A stretch of DNA of 64,000 nucleotides from Panicum virgatum (taxonomy: Eukaryota; Streptophyta; Magnoliopsida; Poales; Poaceae), in contig NC_053149.1 in assembly GCF_016808335.1 (NCBI RefSeq), forward strand, positions 57,279,922-57,343,921, in the 5' to 3' direction. Below, piece after piece: positions 46,351 to 57,199 of the stretch. The position numbers were made by a program, and so were the translations under genes. Each line of letters opens with the position of its first letter. Position 1 is the stretch's first letter. The notes beneath the pieces are model-generated. The model saw only the letters and a program-made list of their open reading frames with translations, ran no database searches and was not told where the DNA came from.

Positions 46351-47060
46351 TAAACTTATTCTTCATTAGCCTTCTAGGGGGAGTACACCTTTGAAAGTCC
46401 TAGTCTTCCCTCTCATATGATTAAGAGCTAACATTACTTCTTCACACTAAAATATAACAAAACCTTATTTCATATGTTTGCTTACATAAAAAAGACTATT
46501 AATAGTTTTAATCAATAATACTATTTTCAAAAGGACACACTTCTTTCATGTGCGAGCAACGACGAGCAATAGCGGCTACTCTAGGATGGTAGGGTGGATG
46601 GTTACGGTGCATGCATCTTTTTTAAGGTCCCAAAAAAGTTTTAAAAATGAAACGAAAGAGGTAATCCCATTTAGTGTTAACTGAGAGCGTACATTCATAG
46701 TTATCATATTGACTAGCAAGCTACATTGATACAAGGGCCTGTTCGGAGAATAGCAAGAGTTATTTTGAGGGCTAAGTTTAACTCAAGAAAATAGCTTTAA
46801 ATGAAATAGCCCTCCTGTTTGGCTCCCTTTTGGCTATTCGGGGAGGGGGGCTAAAAAATAAACCATAGATCCAAACAGACCAAGGTGATTATTAGTCAAT
46901 TTTTTTATTAGTATTTTCACTAGGTCTATTTGATAGAATCATTTAATTTGTTAGTAGTTCAATATTTTTGTGATACAAGGTGATTATTAGTTCAAAATTT
47001 TTTAATAGCAAATTCTTAGGCAAATATGAGTCCCATATTATTTTCAGATAAAAAAGCTAG
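46351..47060. other. Intergenic/transposon interior
   Basis: AT-rich, no gene. At 46735-46885 the ends GGGCCTGTTCGG and CCAAACAGACC suggest a small degraded MITE. Confidence 0.35.
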
Positions 47061-47073
47061 ACATACTACATTC

Positions 47074-47124
47074 GGCACCTAAAATTTTGGCGGCCAAACT
47101 TTTATTTGAAAGTTTTGGCGGCCA
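47074..47124. promoter_or_regulatory. Twin TTTTGGCGGCCAA sites (E2F-like)
   Basis: TTTTGGCGGCCAA occurs twice, near 47084 and 47113. TTTGGCGG fits the plant E2F consensus WTTSSCSS. They lie about 220 bp upstream of coding-like sequence at 47340. Function is inference. Confidence 0.4.
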
Positions 47125-47367
47125 ACCTTTCGTCCGTCAGAACTGAAAATACCCGCTATCTCCTGCGCGCGCGCAGCCTTCAAAATTTGGAATCCAAGCG
47201 CTCCTGTCCCAACGTTCCTTCTTACCCTTCGCGCTCCCTCGTCTGTTCGCTCTCCCTCCTCAGTACCAAGAAACCAAGCACCACACACCACCAGCACCAA
47301 GAACCAAGCGCCTGGCCTATTCCCCAAGTTCCATGCCTAGCGCCGCTGCGCCGGCGCACGCAGCGGG

Positions 47368-47766
47368 GTGATTCCCTCTGCCTGCCTCGCTCTGGCCTCC
47401 ATCACCGCGAGCCTCAGCCTGTTGCGCAGCACAGCATGCGAGCGGACTACGGCGAGGTGCGCACACTGCTTGCTGGGGCCATACGCAGCGGCAAGAATGG
47501 GTACACGGCCGGGCTCCCGGAGTACTCGCACGCCATGGCGGATGGCTACGTTGGGCGCAAGGAACGCCGCCGAGCAGGTGCTCAACTTCTCCCAATCCCC
47601 CCAATCCATTGCAACTAATTTCGATCTTTAATTTAGATCCAGTTTCTTTCTTGGCTCATGAGTCACGATATGCTCTCTCCCTGTGACAGGATTTGGAGTT
47701 CGGGTCATGTCCATCCAAGCTGCCCTTGACTTTGTCCACGATTCAAGCACCGCCGGCAGCTTATAG
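47368..47766 (+). pseudogene. Unrecognised gene fragment, two joined exons
   Basis: One frame from about 47368 reads LALASITASLSLLRSTACE ... MATLGARNAAEQ and stops at a donor CAG/GTGCTC at 47577. An acceptor GTGACAG at 47690 starts a phase-matched exon DLEFGSCPSKLPLTLSTIQ ... AAYR with donor TATAG/GTAAC at about 47766. No later exon is seen before the LTR. There is no ATG start I can defend. It may be the 5' end of a broken host gene. I do not recognise the protein. Confidence 0.35.
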
Positions 47767-48303
47767 GTAACAATCACTCCATTCGCCCCAAATCTCTATT
47801 GCTTCTTTCACTGAGATGCCATATGTGCGTGAGATGCCCCAAATCTTAGGAATTCATAGATGCATTTCCTTAATCTCCTCTCTGATGACTGAAAGAAATT
47901 TCACATATTAGTTAAAAGGCATCATTAATGTGACATGGTCGTGAAGCTAGATGTTCTGTCAAGCCAATTGGCTTCCATTGATTTACTTCAGTTGAAGCTT
48001 ATCTCATCTGAAAATCAATTTATGTGACTTCTATACAGCTTTTCATGTCCTTAATTAGAGTAGATATCTTTTTTTTTTTCAAAGGAGCGGTGGATTGTGA
48101 AACCATGTTACAGCTATATTGTGGTTCTTGTCTTTCACGTATCTAAACAGGCAACTGATTCATGTTTGTGTGAGCAGGGAAAACCATGCAGAGTGTCGAC
48201 ATTCACATGGTCAACATCAGTGGTCAACCATGTTGCGTTAGCTGCACACTGGAATCAACTACGGCAAACGATGACGCCAATTTGGAACGACAGTATTTCA
48301 TGA

Positions 48304-49741
48304 ACCACGAATAGATCCGCAAGCGCACGGAATACCGCTGTAGCATTTTACCCGGGAGTATACCGGGGTGTCATTTATATTTCCGCAGGGAAGGCGATGA
48401 GTGAAAGAATATATAGATCAGTTGGTGAGCTATATCTAGATTGGATATTCTCATGCATAAACAGGGGTAAGATAATAACATGGTAGGAGGTAGTGTGACA
48501 CACACACAAACTACTCTCTTGGATAAAAGAATAAAGGTTACTTTAGGCCGGCAGCAAGGTAAAAGTCAGAGCTCGAGTCAGCTGTGCTAGGCTAGCTATA
48601 TCTACACTTTCTCATTAGTTAGCTCGTCAGAGATTAAACTACACAACAGAGAGATCGCTATCGAAGTAACGGGAGGAGTCCGTACACCCCGGCGACTTTA
48701 TGTACCTCCTACCCCCCATACCGAACGTGGAGGATTACTAAAAGGCACGGACAGGGCTGTCACCACCTGCCGGCTACCTCTACAAACCGTGGGTATAGTT
48801 GATGTCCAGCAACTCTTAGCTAATCTAGACACAATGTCTACACTAGTAAGGGATACTCTAGTGTCCCGCACGGAGCCCCCACCCTCCGGATGGACAGACA
48901 TCACACTAGAGCAATCATACGAATACTGGAGCAGTTGATAGAGTTCTAAGAACAAAAGACTAACCATCTCCAGCACAGGGCGATCATGCAATGTAAGCAT
49001 TGAATAATAACGCAACCATGACAAGAAGCATATACTCAATAACTCAGAATATACTTCAAGCAGATATCGGTAACCATAGTCTAATTCTATTACAAACGAC
49101 CGAATATTTCAAGAGAGAGCTAGAGATGAACCCATACCAAACTCTCGAGCAACTCCGACGACTCGATGACTCCTAGACTTCTCCTAAACTCCACTAAGCC
49201 TAAGGACTATGCAAGAGAGGAAGAGGTGTGTGGTGTGTGTGTTCTATTCTCTACCCCCCCTTTTCTATTTATAGCAGGGAGCCACGGACTGCAGCACCCC
49301 AAACCGACGTTGTGAGCCAACAGGGAAGCGCCACGTGCCTTGGTTGAGGCAGTGGGGCCCACGGGCCTGACCGGCCGACCAGGTAGGTCGGTCGGCCTAC
49401 CCGGGCCGCCAACCGCCCCCAACTTCCTAGAGTGGGCTTGTCTTGGTCTCCCCTTGTCCTAAAGTTGAGGCACGGCCTGCCCCAGCTGGGTTTGCTTCAG
49501 TTCTTGGGCTTCACTTGGTCCATTTGAGCCCGAATCGGTACTCTGATATTTTCTGTGATTTTGTGTCGGGCCAAAGTGTGCTTGTAACCTGTATATTAGC
49601 TTGAAAATACAACTTGCATATTTTAAAGGGTAAAGTGTGATTTAGGAACTTTATTGGATAAGGATGCGTGTAAGAAATGCAAACTCTCATAATTTTCTGA
49701 TCAAATTGACGCCTGGAAATGGTTGTTAATGAGCGTCAACA
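48304..49741 (-). repeat. LTR of a Ty3-type element (solo or truncated)
   Basis: On the minus strand it starts TGTTGACGCTCATTAACAACC at 49741, a common start of grass Ty3 LTRs. A TATAAATAG box lies near 49265. It runs to about 48304, where the plus strand reads TGAACCACGAATAG. No internal coding region is attached. It sits in the tail of an inverted Helitron copy. The left border and target duplication are unclear. Confidence 0.55.
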
Positions 49742-50684
49742 ATATTCTAACACATACTCTAAATACATATTTATCATTATTATCTTGTTGCAATATATTT
49801 CATTTTGCATCACACATCATATGTTTTTGATATATATTTAATTAAACTATTTGTTTTTGAAGTGGTATTCTTATCTCTTTCATCATACATGAATTATAAT
49901 TTAGATTCAAATTTAGAGATTACTTTAACTTTTAATAATAACATAATTGGATAATTTATATGTAAATTTAGGGGATTATTTGTATTATTTTCATAATGGC
50001 ATAGATGGGTAATTTACCCGAAGATTAGGTGTTACTTTAGATTTTCTTTATAATGGTAGAGGTGGATAATTTAGATACATGTTTAGAAGGTTGCTTTAGT
50101 CTATTTCCATGAAAAAAAATAGCGCGCTATAATGGCGCAAAGCAAACGCCGCGACGCAAATTTACTTTTTTGTGCTATTACTGCTATTGCCGCTACTGCC
50201 CGCTATAGCGCCGCTAAACGCATTTAGCGCCATAGCGCGCTATCCATACGCTATTGGCAAAATTGCCGATTTGATCATTTCTTATGATAATTTGCGTTTC
50301 TTATGATAATTTCTATGATAATTTGGAGTCCACTTAAATAGCGCGCTATTTGGAACACAGCAAGCTAACGCTACTGCGTGTTGCTGCCGCTATAGCGTGG
50401 CCATAGCGCCGCTATAGCGGCAATAGCGGCCAGAACATGGAAATGCTAAATTCGATAGCTCGCTATTTAAATCATGGGTCTATTTTTTACAATAGCAGAG
50501 GTGGTTAATTTATTATAAAAGATAACATATCTAATTACTATTATAGTTAGAGTTGTCGAATTGATGGACGAATGTTTCTAATTTTATGAGAGTTTTTAGG
50601 ATTTATCTATTTTAGAGTATCCACCTAGGATCCTAGGTGTATTCATGTGGGTTTCAATGGAGCCTCCAATTAATAATAATAAGA
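49742..50684 (-). mobile_element. Helitron copy, reverse orientation, interrupted
   Basis: Its 5' end, on the minus strand, is TCTTATTATTATTAATTGG at 50684, matching TCTTACTATTACTAATTGG at 55405. The body shares the sequence order of 55405-56199 (CACCTAGGATCCTAGGTGG, repeated ATTACCCA blocks). The 3' hairpin is missing because the LTR at 48304-49741 joins it at GTTAGAATAT. A hAT MITE lies inside at 50107-50477. Confidence 0.75.
50107..50477. mobile_element. hAT-type MITE rich in GCTATAGCG palindromes
   Basis: Ends CCATGAAAAAAAATAGCG and (reversed) CCATGATTTAAATAGCG. Exact duplication GTCTATTT (50099-50106, 50478-50485). The 371-bp inside holds many TAGCGC/GCGCTA words, including TAGCGCGCTA and CGCTATAGCG, and two direct repeats TTTCTTATGATAATTTG near 50276-50310. 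Confidence 0.88.
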
Positions 50685-50689
50685 CTTGT

Positions 50690-51840
50690 GACCTGAATTG
50701 GGCAATAAGCAACATAAGTATTTAATTTTGTGGTTGAAAAAGAAGCAGGAGAGCATATTATATTGGTGTTGGAAAATGGTATATATCCAGATAGGTTTAT
50801 ATATCTAGATGAAATACATTTCTTCTAGCTGTTCATTATTTCTTCGCCACCGTGTAAAAATATGATGATGCGACACCCTATTTAATGAAAATAAAATTCC
50901 ATTGGTTGGTGTAATGCAAGCTTATTAGTTAAGTATTATTTTTCTTTTACGGTGTACTCAGCTAGTAGCTAATGGTAAGTTAGTATTTTATATATCAATA
51001 ATAACATCAATGGGTAATTTAGAATAATATATATATGTACTATATATATTTGGGATTTTTGTACACGTAGCACACAATCAGCTGGTGTATCGTTCAGCGT
51101 GTGGGGCTGTCCAATTGGGGCAGCACACAGTCTTGTGCAGGAAGAGTGAGGGAGGAGGAGGATCGAATTTATTGTGGCTTCTCCTAATCAATTCAAATCA
51201 GGAACTGAAGCAGACGGAGACGTGATCTCACCAAAGGTTTTTCTGCCCTACACCCAGACTCCTCCTGTCTCCGAGCCTGTCCTCGCCACCCTCCTCTCTT
51301 CCCCCCTCTCCCTGCATCATCCTATCAATCTATGGCAGGCTAGCTAGCACAGCCTCTTTCAACTCTCCAACTCCCTCTACACTTTTTTTTTTGACCGGAA
51401 CTCCCTCTACACTTTACCCACATCACACGAAAATTGAATGAAGAGATCAGAAATTAGAGAAGAGATATATGATATCTTCCTAAGCTAGCTCAATATGGTA
51501 GTAGCTCATGTCCTTGTCAAGGTGTAGGTTAGGAGTTGTGGTAGTATTCTAATAATTATCTCACTTTTTGGTAGAGAGGTCCTAATCTTTTTTCCCCTCC
51601 TAGCTAGATCTTCTTTTCCTCCCTCCTCCTCCTCCTCCCCGCCCGTCCAGTGTAAGCTTCGCTAGCTGCACACAAAGAGATTGCCGAGATAAGATCTGCA
51701 CTGCCCTCTTTTGCTTGTCACTTTCACAAAAGAGAGGCCGGCCGGGTGCACCCAGGCCACCAGCGCGCGCAGGAGCTATTAGTTAGCTGGTGGTGGTGTG
51801 GTTCTGCCTCCTGCGGACGGAGTTGTGCTTGTGGGGTTCG
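50690..51840. other. Upstream region of the TCP gene
   Basis: AT-rich to 51050, then pyrimidine-rich leader-like sequence. A 17-bp direct repeat AACTCCCTCTACACTTT occurs near 51367 and 51401. No ORF of note. Probably promoter and 5' UTR of the TCP gene, but no TATA box could be fixed. Confidence 0.4.
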
Positions 51841-52049
51841 TTCCCATGGCCATTAAAATCTTTTCCCTCGACATGGCCAGCCGAGTGAGCTTTGGCGCGG
51901 GGCAAGATGGACATGGCAATCGCATGCAGCTGTAGTCCGGCTCTTTAGGTGATTAATTAGGGATTTCTATTTTCCCTTTCGATTCCTACTACTCCTACCT
52001 TCTTCTTTCTTCTTTCCTGCTGTGGGGAGTGCAAGTGAGGTAGCTCAAG

Positions 52050-53276
52050 CTGGAGGAGGACAAGAACCAGCTGTCCAAGGGCTTGGACCCTTGGAGCAAC
52101 AACAACCCTACCGCCACCACCAGCACCCTGCACTACCTGCTCCAGGAGAAGGAGAGAGCGCAGGCGCAGGAGCAACTCCAGATCTACCACCAGCAAGGGT
52201 TCAGCTACCTCCAGCACCACCGGAGGCTGCAGCAGCAACAGTCGAGGGCAGGAGCTGGCGGAGATGGCGTCAGCAGCGGCGAGTCGACGCCCGTGGATGC
52301 CCTGGCGACCGCATTCGGGAGCGGTCGCATCGTGCGGTCCGCCGCCGGGCGCAAGGACCGCCACAGCAAGGTGTGCACGGCGCGCGGGCTGCGCGACCGC
52401 CGCGTCCGCCTCGCCGCGCACACGGCCATCCGGTTCTACGACGTGCAGGACCGGCTAGGCTACGACCGCCCCAGCAAGGCTGTCGACTGGCTCATCCGCA
52501 ACGCCAAGTCCGCCATCGACGAGCTCCCGGACCGGGCAGAGGCGCCGCCTGCCACGGAGGCCGCAGATGCCGCCGCTGAGCCGGCCGAGCAGGTGACCTC
52601 GACGTCCTACGGGTTCGGCAACCCCGGTGGCGCCATCAGCAGTGCGGCCGGCTCGTTCGTTCCGCATTCGGTCGGCGGCGATGGCGTCTCCGGCAGCGTC
52701 AAGTCCTTGTTCCCCTCGTCGTCGACAGCCAGCACCACCCCCGCCCACGACGAGTACAGGGGCTCCCCGCCAGACCTCCTGTCGCGCTCGACGAGCAGCC
52801 AGCCGCAGGAGCTTTGCCTCACTCTCCAGTCCAACCAGCACCAGATCTTCAGCCATGTACCCCACCAGAACCATCAAGGTATGATCTCCGGTGCAGGCGT
52901 CCCAGGCTGGCCGGAGCACGGCCAGAGAATGCCGTCGTGGCACGCCTCGGAGAGCAGCGCGGGAGACGGCCGCGGCGCCGGAAATGGCGACGGCTACATG
53001 TTCGGCGTGCAGGCGCGGCAAGGGCTAGACCACCAGAGCCAGCTCTTCTCCCAAGGGGAACCCCTTCAGTCCAGCGGCGGCGGGTGGGCGTCGTCCGCCC
53101 GCACCTGGCTAGACCCTCTCGCCGCGATCCACCAGCCTTCGGCAATGGCTGGGCAGCAGGTCGGGTTCAGCCATCTGGTTGGCGCCGGCGGCGGGTTCAT
53201 GGGGTTCCTGGCGCCGGCAGCGGCCCAGCGGCTCCAGGGCGAGGAGGAGCAAGGAAGCGAGGCGATGAGAGAGTGA
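52050..53276 (+). CDS. CIN-class TCP transcription factor (TCP4-like)
   Basis: The frame is open from 52044 to the TGA at 53274-53276. The TCP basic helix-loop-helix domain ([19 protein letters not shown] ... [20 protein letters not shown]) covers about residues 100-160. Class II CIN TCPs bind GTGGNCCC-type sites and restrain cell division in leaves. A Gln-rich N-terminal part precedes the domain, and Ser/Pro-rich and Gly-rich regions follow. SQGEPLQSS is encoded by the miR319-type site at 53054-53074. No ATG is in frame between the stop at 52041-52043 and the TCP domain. The start used here is a CTG at 52050 with A at -3 and G at +4. A spliced 5' exon (acceptor GAGGTAG/CTCAAG) or a lost ATG are alternatives. 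Confidence 0.88.
   Translation: MEEDKNQLSKGLDPWSNNNPTATTSTLHYLLQEKERAQAQEQLQIYHQQGFSYLQHHRRLQQQQSRAGAGGDGVSSGESTPVDALATAFGSGRIVRSAAGRKDRHSKVCTARGLRDRRVRLAAHTAIRFYDVQDRLGYDRPSKAVDWLIRNAKSAIDELPDRAEAPPATEAADAAAEPAEQVTSTSYGFGNPGGAISSAAGSFVPHSVGGDGVSGSVKSLFPSSSTASTTPAHDEYRGSPPDLLSRSTSSQPQELCLTLQSNQHQIFSHVPHQNHQGMISGAGVPGWPEHGQRMPSWHASESSAGDGRGAGNGDGYMFGVQARQGLDHQSQLFSQGEPLQSSGGGWASSARTWLDPLAAIHQPSAMAGQQVGFSHLVGAGGGFMGFLAPAAAQRLQGEEEQGSEAMRE
53054..53074 (+). promoter_or_regulatory. miR319 target-like site in the TCP gene
   Basis: Reads AGGGGAACCCCTTCAGTCCA plus G. The 3' part CCCTTCAGTCCA pairs with the 5' seed of miR319, and the mismatches lie toward the miRNA 3' end, as in known TCP targets. 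It encodes GEPLQSS, in place of the usual RGPLQSS. Confidence 0.8.
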
Positions 53277-53279
53277 TGG

Positions 53280-53996
53280 CACGAGCGTGCTTATGATGAG
53301 GTGTGTGAGCTTTCTAATAACACACACTGCTTGCTCTCCATGGATCTGGCCGGTCAGTTGTATGTCATTTCATGTAGGAGTTTGTTTATTAGGCGATGGA
53401 ATTCCCCATTAGCTGCTGCTGCTGCTATATTATTCATGCATGTATAACTAAGGTTTAAATCAAGCCATTCCCCTGACACTAGACAGCCGTTACTGTTGCA
53501 TTAGTTGCTGCTGCTCGTTTTCCTTTTTCTCCCCTTTCATGATTCTCAGCACGGACAAGATGTGGTGACGATGAGACGAAGCGGTATGATCTCGATGGGT
53601 TTCCCCCTTTGGACCCTTTAATGTTTCTCTTCTCGCCCAATTATTCTAAGGAAGATTCCGAGCGGCCTTTAGCCAATTTGAAGGTTTTCTCGCCCCCTAG
53701 CTAGATCCTGATTCCGAAAAGCAGGCAAATTTCAGGCTCCAATGATGTGTACGTTTGTAGGCGACGCAGGCCGGGGCAGAGAGCAGCAAAAGGGGTCGGA
53801 TCGGGGCAATGTGAATAAACAAAGAGACCGGCAGCTGAATTTAAAACCAGTTGTTAGTTAGTTTAGTCCCCTGTAGCCGCCGCTGGGGGAGCGCAGCAGC
53901 AAGAAGTGCTGTGATGTTTGCCTCTGATGGCTCCGTGCCGATAATGATAGGTGCAGTGTGTGTGTATGTCTGGCCTGGGGGGAGGTCGCCGATGCA
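53280..53996. other. TCP 3' UTR and downstream flank
   Basis: No ORF of note. AATAAA-like word GTGAATAAAC at about 53812. Nothing else seen. Confidence 0.4.
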
Positions 53997-53999
53997 TAA

Positions 54000-54419
54000 G
54001 ACTGTCTCCAATGGTACCCTCTAAACAGATTCCGCACTCCATATCAAAATCCTCTCCAACAATACACTCCATACCACACCCCCTATACCCCACCATCCAA
54101 TATTTTATATTTCTCTCTCCAACTAACTCCAATTACCACGTATTTTAATATTACCTAGACCTCCCACTCCAACCAACTGCCTCGGCGCTGCGACGGTTCC
54201 GCGCGCGCGAAGGAGACACGGCCGTTGGCGTGGGCCCATGCGCGCCGGTAGGGGGCGTCCGTACGCCCTCCACCTGTGGGGGACGCAGACCCCGATCTCC
54301 AATTTGGAGTGCGCGGTGGGGGGCGCCGTTGGAGCGCGTAGCGGACGGATCCGCCCCCTATGTCAGTCAGGGTGGGGGGGGGGGGGGGGGGCGGGATACC
54401 GTGCTCCGTTGGGTCAGTC
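54000..54419. mobile_element. Tourist-like (PIF/Harbinger) MITE with a G18 run
   Basis: Ends GACTGTCTCCAATGG and (reversed) GACTGACCCAACGGAGC, flanked by TAA at 53997-53999 and 54420-54422. The inside has CCAACTCC words on the left and GC-rich sequence on the right, including 18 consecutive G at 54374-54391. Confidence 0.82.
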
Positions 54420-54422
54420 TAA

Positions 54423-55404
54423 GCATTGCATGCCTCTATTATTGGAGGTGAGTGAGGTATCTTTGCCCTCCTCCCCACTTTCCTCCTCCCTTTGCTTTTA
54501 CTGTTGGGTGGGTATCTTTCCGCACACCGGAGACTGTGAATCTTCTGAAAATTGCATGTATGGGCATGCCGTACTCCTGACAATTGCATGAAAGGGGCCG
54601 GGACAATGGCATATCAACGCCCTGCTAATTTGGCAGGGGCTCGGCGCAGAGCCCGCCGGTGTTCGTTTCTGGTTGTTTTTAGCCTAGGGACTTGCTGCTT
54701 TGCATGTCAGCCTCCATATTCCTCTGAATTTTTGTTCGCCAGTTCATGGAAGCGTACACCACTACACATATATCTTGCTCATTCATTCCCATGCATGGCA
54801 TGCATCGACCTCCCATTGCATTGACCTCACACTCACAGAAATAGTGGAATGGCAATGCTGCCGTTAGAGAGAAGGATGAAGCGCTCCCCTCTCTCTCTTC
54901 TGCATTGTAGCTCAGATTGCTCAGACACCGAACATGGTAGATAAAAGTATGGCACACAATGATTGCGGGCTCTCTTTCCCATTTGAAGATGCTGAGGATA
55001 GGTCACTTTCTACTGCCGCAGAGCAGATCCCCAGTTGCCAGCTACGGCCACTCACTTTTGCATATAGTGCTTACAGACCGTTGTACTTTGTCGTTCCGGC
55101 TTGTAGTAACAAATAAAATAAAATAAAAGTATTACTGCAACCACGCTACACCAGCGCACAGGAGGCCTTCAGATTTGGAAGTTGGAACACAGTACAGAAG
55201 CACTTATCTTTAAAGAGATTCAAAGGGTACTTTTACAAACTTGGACGAAACGTGTGCACAGTTCTTTATAATAATCATGTCCAAACTTACTTCTGTTAAA
55301 TACAAACTATCATTCGATTTGTTCCGTGAATGAGTTAATTAATGAAAATTATGTTACTCCCATCCCCCACGTACTCTAGGTAGTTTGTGAAATTATATAC
55401 TATA
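54423..55404. other. Intergenic, no recognised gene
   Basis: Short ORFs only, such as 54552-54824 and 54934-55116, without domains. Nothing else seen. Confidence 0.4.
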
Positions 55405-56199
55405 TCTTACTATTACTAATTGGAGGCTCCTTTGGAGCCTCCATATGAAGCCACATAGGATCCTAGGTGGATACTTTAAAAAAATAGAGAAATTCTATAA
55501 ATTCTCACAAAAATCAGAAACATCTAACCATTAATCCAACAACTCTAATTATAATAATCATCGGATCTATTATATTTTCTAATAAATTACCCATCTCTAC
55601 CATTATGAAAATAGACTAAAGTAACCCCTAAATATGTATTTAAATTACCCACCTCTGCCATTATAAAAACAATCTAAAGTAACCCCTTGATCTTTGTGTG
55701 AATTACCCATATATGCCATTAGAAAAATAATACAAATACCCCTCTAAATTTGCATATAAATTATCCAATTATTTTATTATTATAACATGTTAAATTATTT
55801 CTAAATCTGAATCTAAATTATATAATTATAATGAAATATTAAAGTGCACCAATATAAAATTTTAAATTACTATTTATATCATTATTAATATATTATATGT
55901 ATTTTTGTTTATATAAAAATGCTACCCACAACATATGTCACCATATATTCGTATGATGGAAGAGATAAGAATATTAATTTACAAACAAATAGTTCAACTA
56001 AATATATTTCATATATATATATGGAGATGTGATGCAAAATGAAATCTATTGTAACTAGAGAATAAAAATATATATTTTAGAGTATGTGTTAGAATATTTA
56101 ATAGATGAAAAGGAGTGTAACATAGATAATTATAATTATTAACATCTTTCTTATATTAATTCTAATTAGCCCGTGCGGGAGCACGGGTTGATAGACTAG
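55405..56199 (+). mobile_element. Non-autonomous Helitron with both ends
   Basis: Starts TCTTACTATTACTAATTGG after host A, and ends with the hairpin CCCGTGC-GGGA-GCACGGG, then TTGATAGA and CTAG, followed by host T. These are the Helitron signatures (5' TC, 3' hairpin plus CTRR, insertion between A and T). 795 bp, AT-rich, no RepHel. The related copy is at 49742-50684, in the opposite direction. Confidence 0.9.
56173..56190 (+). other. Helitron 3' hairpin
   Basis: Perfect 7-bp stem CCCGTGC/GCACGGG with loop GGGA within the last 30 bases of the Helitron; the rolling-circle stop signal by analogy. Confidence 0.85.
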
Positions 56200-56291
56200 T
56201 GAATATAATGGAAATAGCTGGAAATGTGGTGCCACCAATACTACATCATACATGCAATCACCTGACATTCAAAAGCTTTCACTAGCTAGTA

Positions 56292-56702
56292 TTCTCTCCA
56301 TCCCAAATTATTAGTCATTTTGACTTTTCTAGATACATAGATTTTGCTATGTAACTAAATACTCCCTCCGTTCCAAATTATAAGTCGTCCCAGGAATCTT
56401 GGAGAGTAAAAGTTTTTCAAGTTTGACCAAATTTATATAACAAGATAATAATATTTATGATACCAATTAAGTATCATTAAATTCTTTGTTAGTTATATTT
56501 TCATAGTATATCTATTTGATGTAATAAATCTTTGTGTTTCTCTCTATAATTTTGGTCAAACTTTAAGATAGTTTGACCCTCCAAGATTCTTGGAATGACT
56601 TATAATTTGGAACGGAGGGAGTATATATTATATATATAGATGCATAACAAAATTTATGCATCTAAAAAAACCAAAACGACTAATAATTTGGGGCGGAGGG
56701 AG
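56292..56702. mobile_element. Outer Stowaway MITE, split by a second one
   Basis: Ends TTCTCTCCATCCCAAATTAT and GGGGCGGAGGGAG, with TA on both sides. Without the nested element it is about 150 bp. The GACTAATAATTTGG arm matches the left CCAAATTATTAGTC. Confidence 0.82.
56362..56621. mobile_element. Inner Stowaway MITE
   Basis: Ends CTCCCTCCGTTCCAAATTAT and (reversed) the same; TA target at 56360-56361 and 56622-56623. 260 bp. It inserted into the older Stowaway. Confidence 0.9.
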
Positions 56703-57027
56703 TACATGCATGAACCAGAATTTACCTTGCTTCAATGACATTATTAGCAAATTTATCATCGAACCAGCTGCTTCTGCATTTGATGTGATTCGCCAATATA
56801 TGGTAGCTTACATATGAATAATAATAAGTGATTATACGGACAAAGTGCAGAGGGAGAGGTTAGTGAAAGAGTGTGTCAGCTTGATTGCGTACAACTGTGG
56901 GGAAATAATTTGTGTATTTTTAGGTACATCCAACAAACTATATATGCGTGTCTATTATATAATGTTGCATATGCATGCATGTAGCCTTCTGTTTCATTTT
57001 GTTTCCCCAATTCAGATATCATACACT

Positions 57028-57187
57028 TAGGGGCGGAGCCAGAGTTTGGACCAAGGGGAGCTCATTTTCTTCTTCTCCTTCTCTCTTCTCTCTTTCCCTT
57101 CTTCCTCTCTTCTCCTTCTTCCTCCTCTTCACTATGCTAAAGTTTCTTAGGGGGGCTCGTGGGAGCTCCTCTTCACTCCTGCCCCTG
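57028..57187. mobile_element. hAT-type MITE, family (T/C)AGGGGCGGA
   Basis: Ends TAGGGGCGGAGCCAG and CTCCTGCCCCTG. Exact duplication CATACACT (57020-57027, 57188-57195). TTCTTCTCC-rich inside. Third copy of the family after 9680 and 39629. Confidence 0.87.
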
Positions 57188-57199
57188 CATACACTTTGA

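Noticed and set aside
52022..52579. Alternative 185-aa frame over the TCP gene
   Set aside because: Starts with GTG and reads out of frame with the TCP domain; a shadow ORF.
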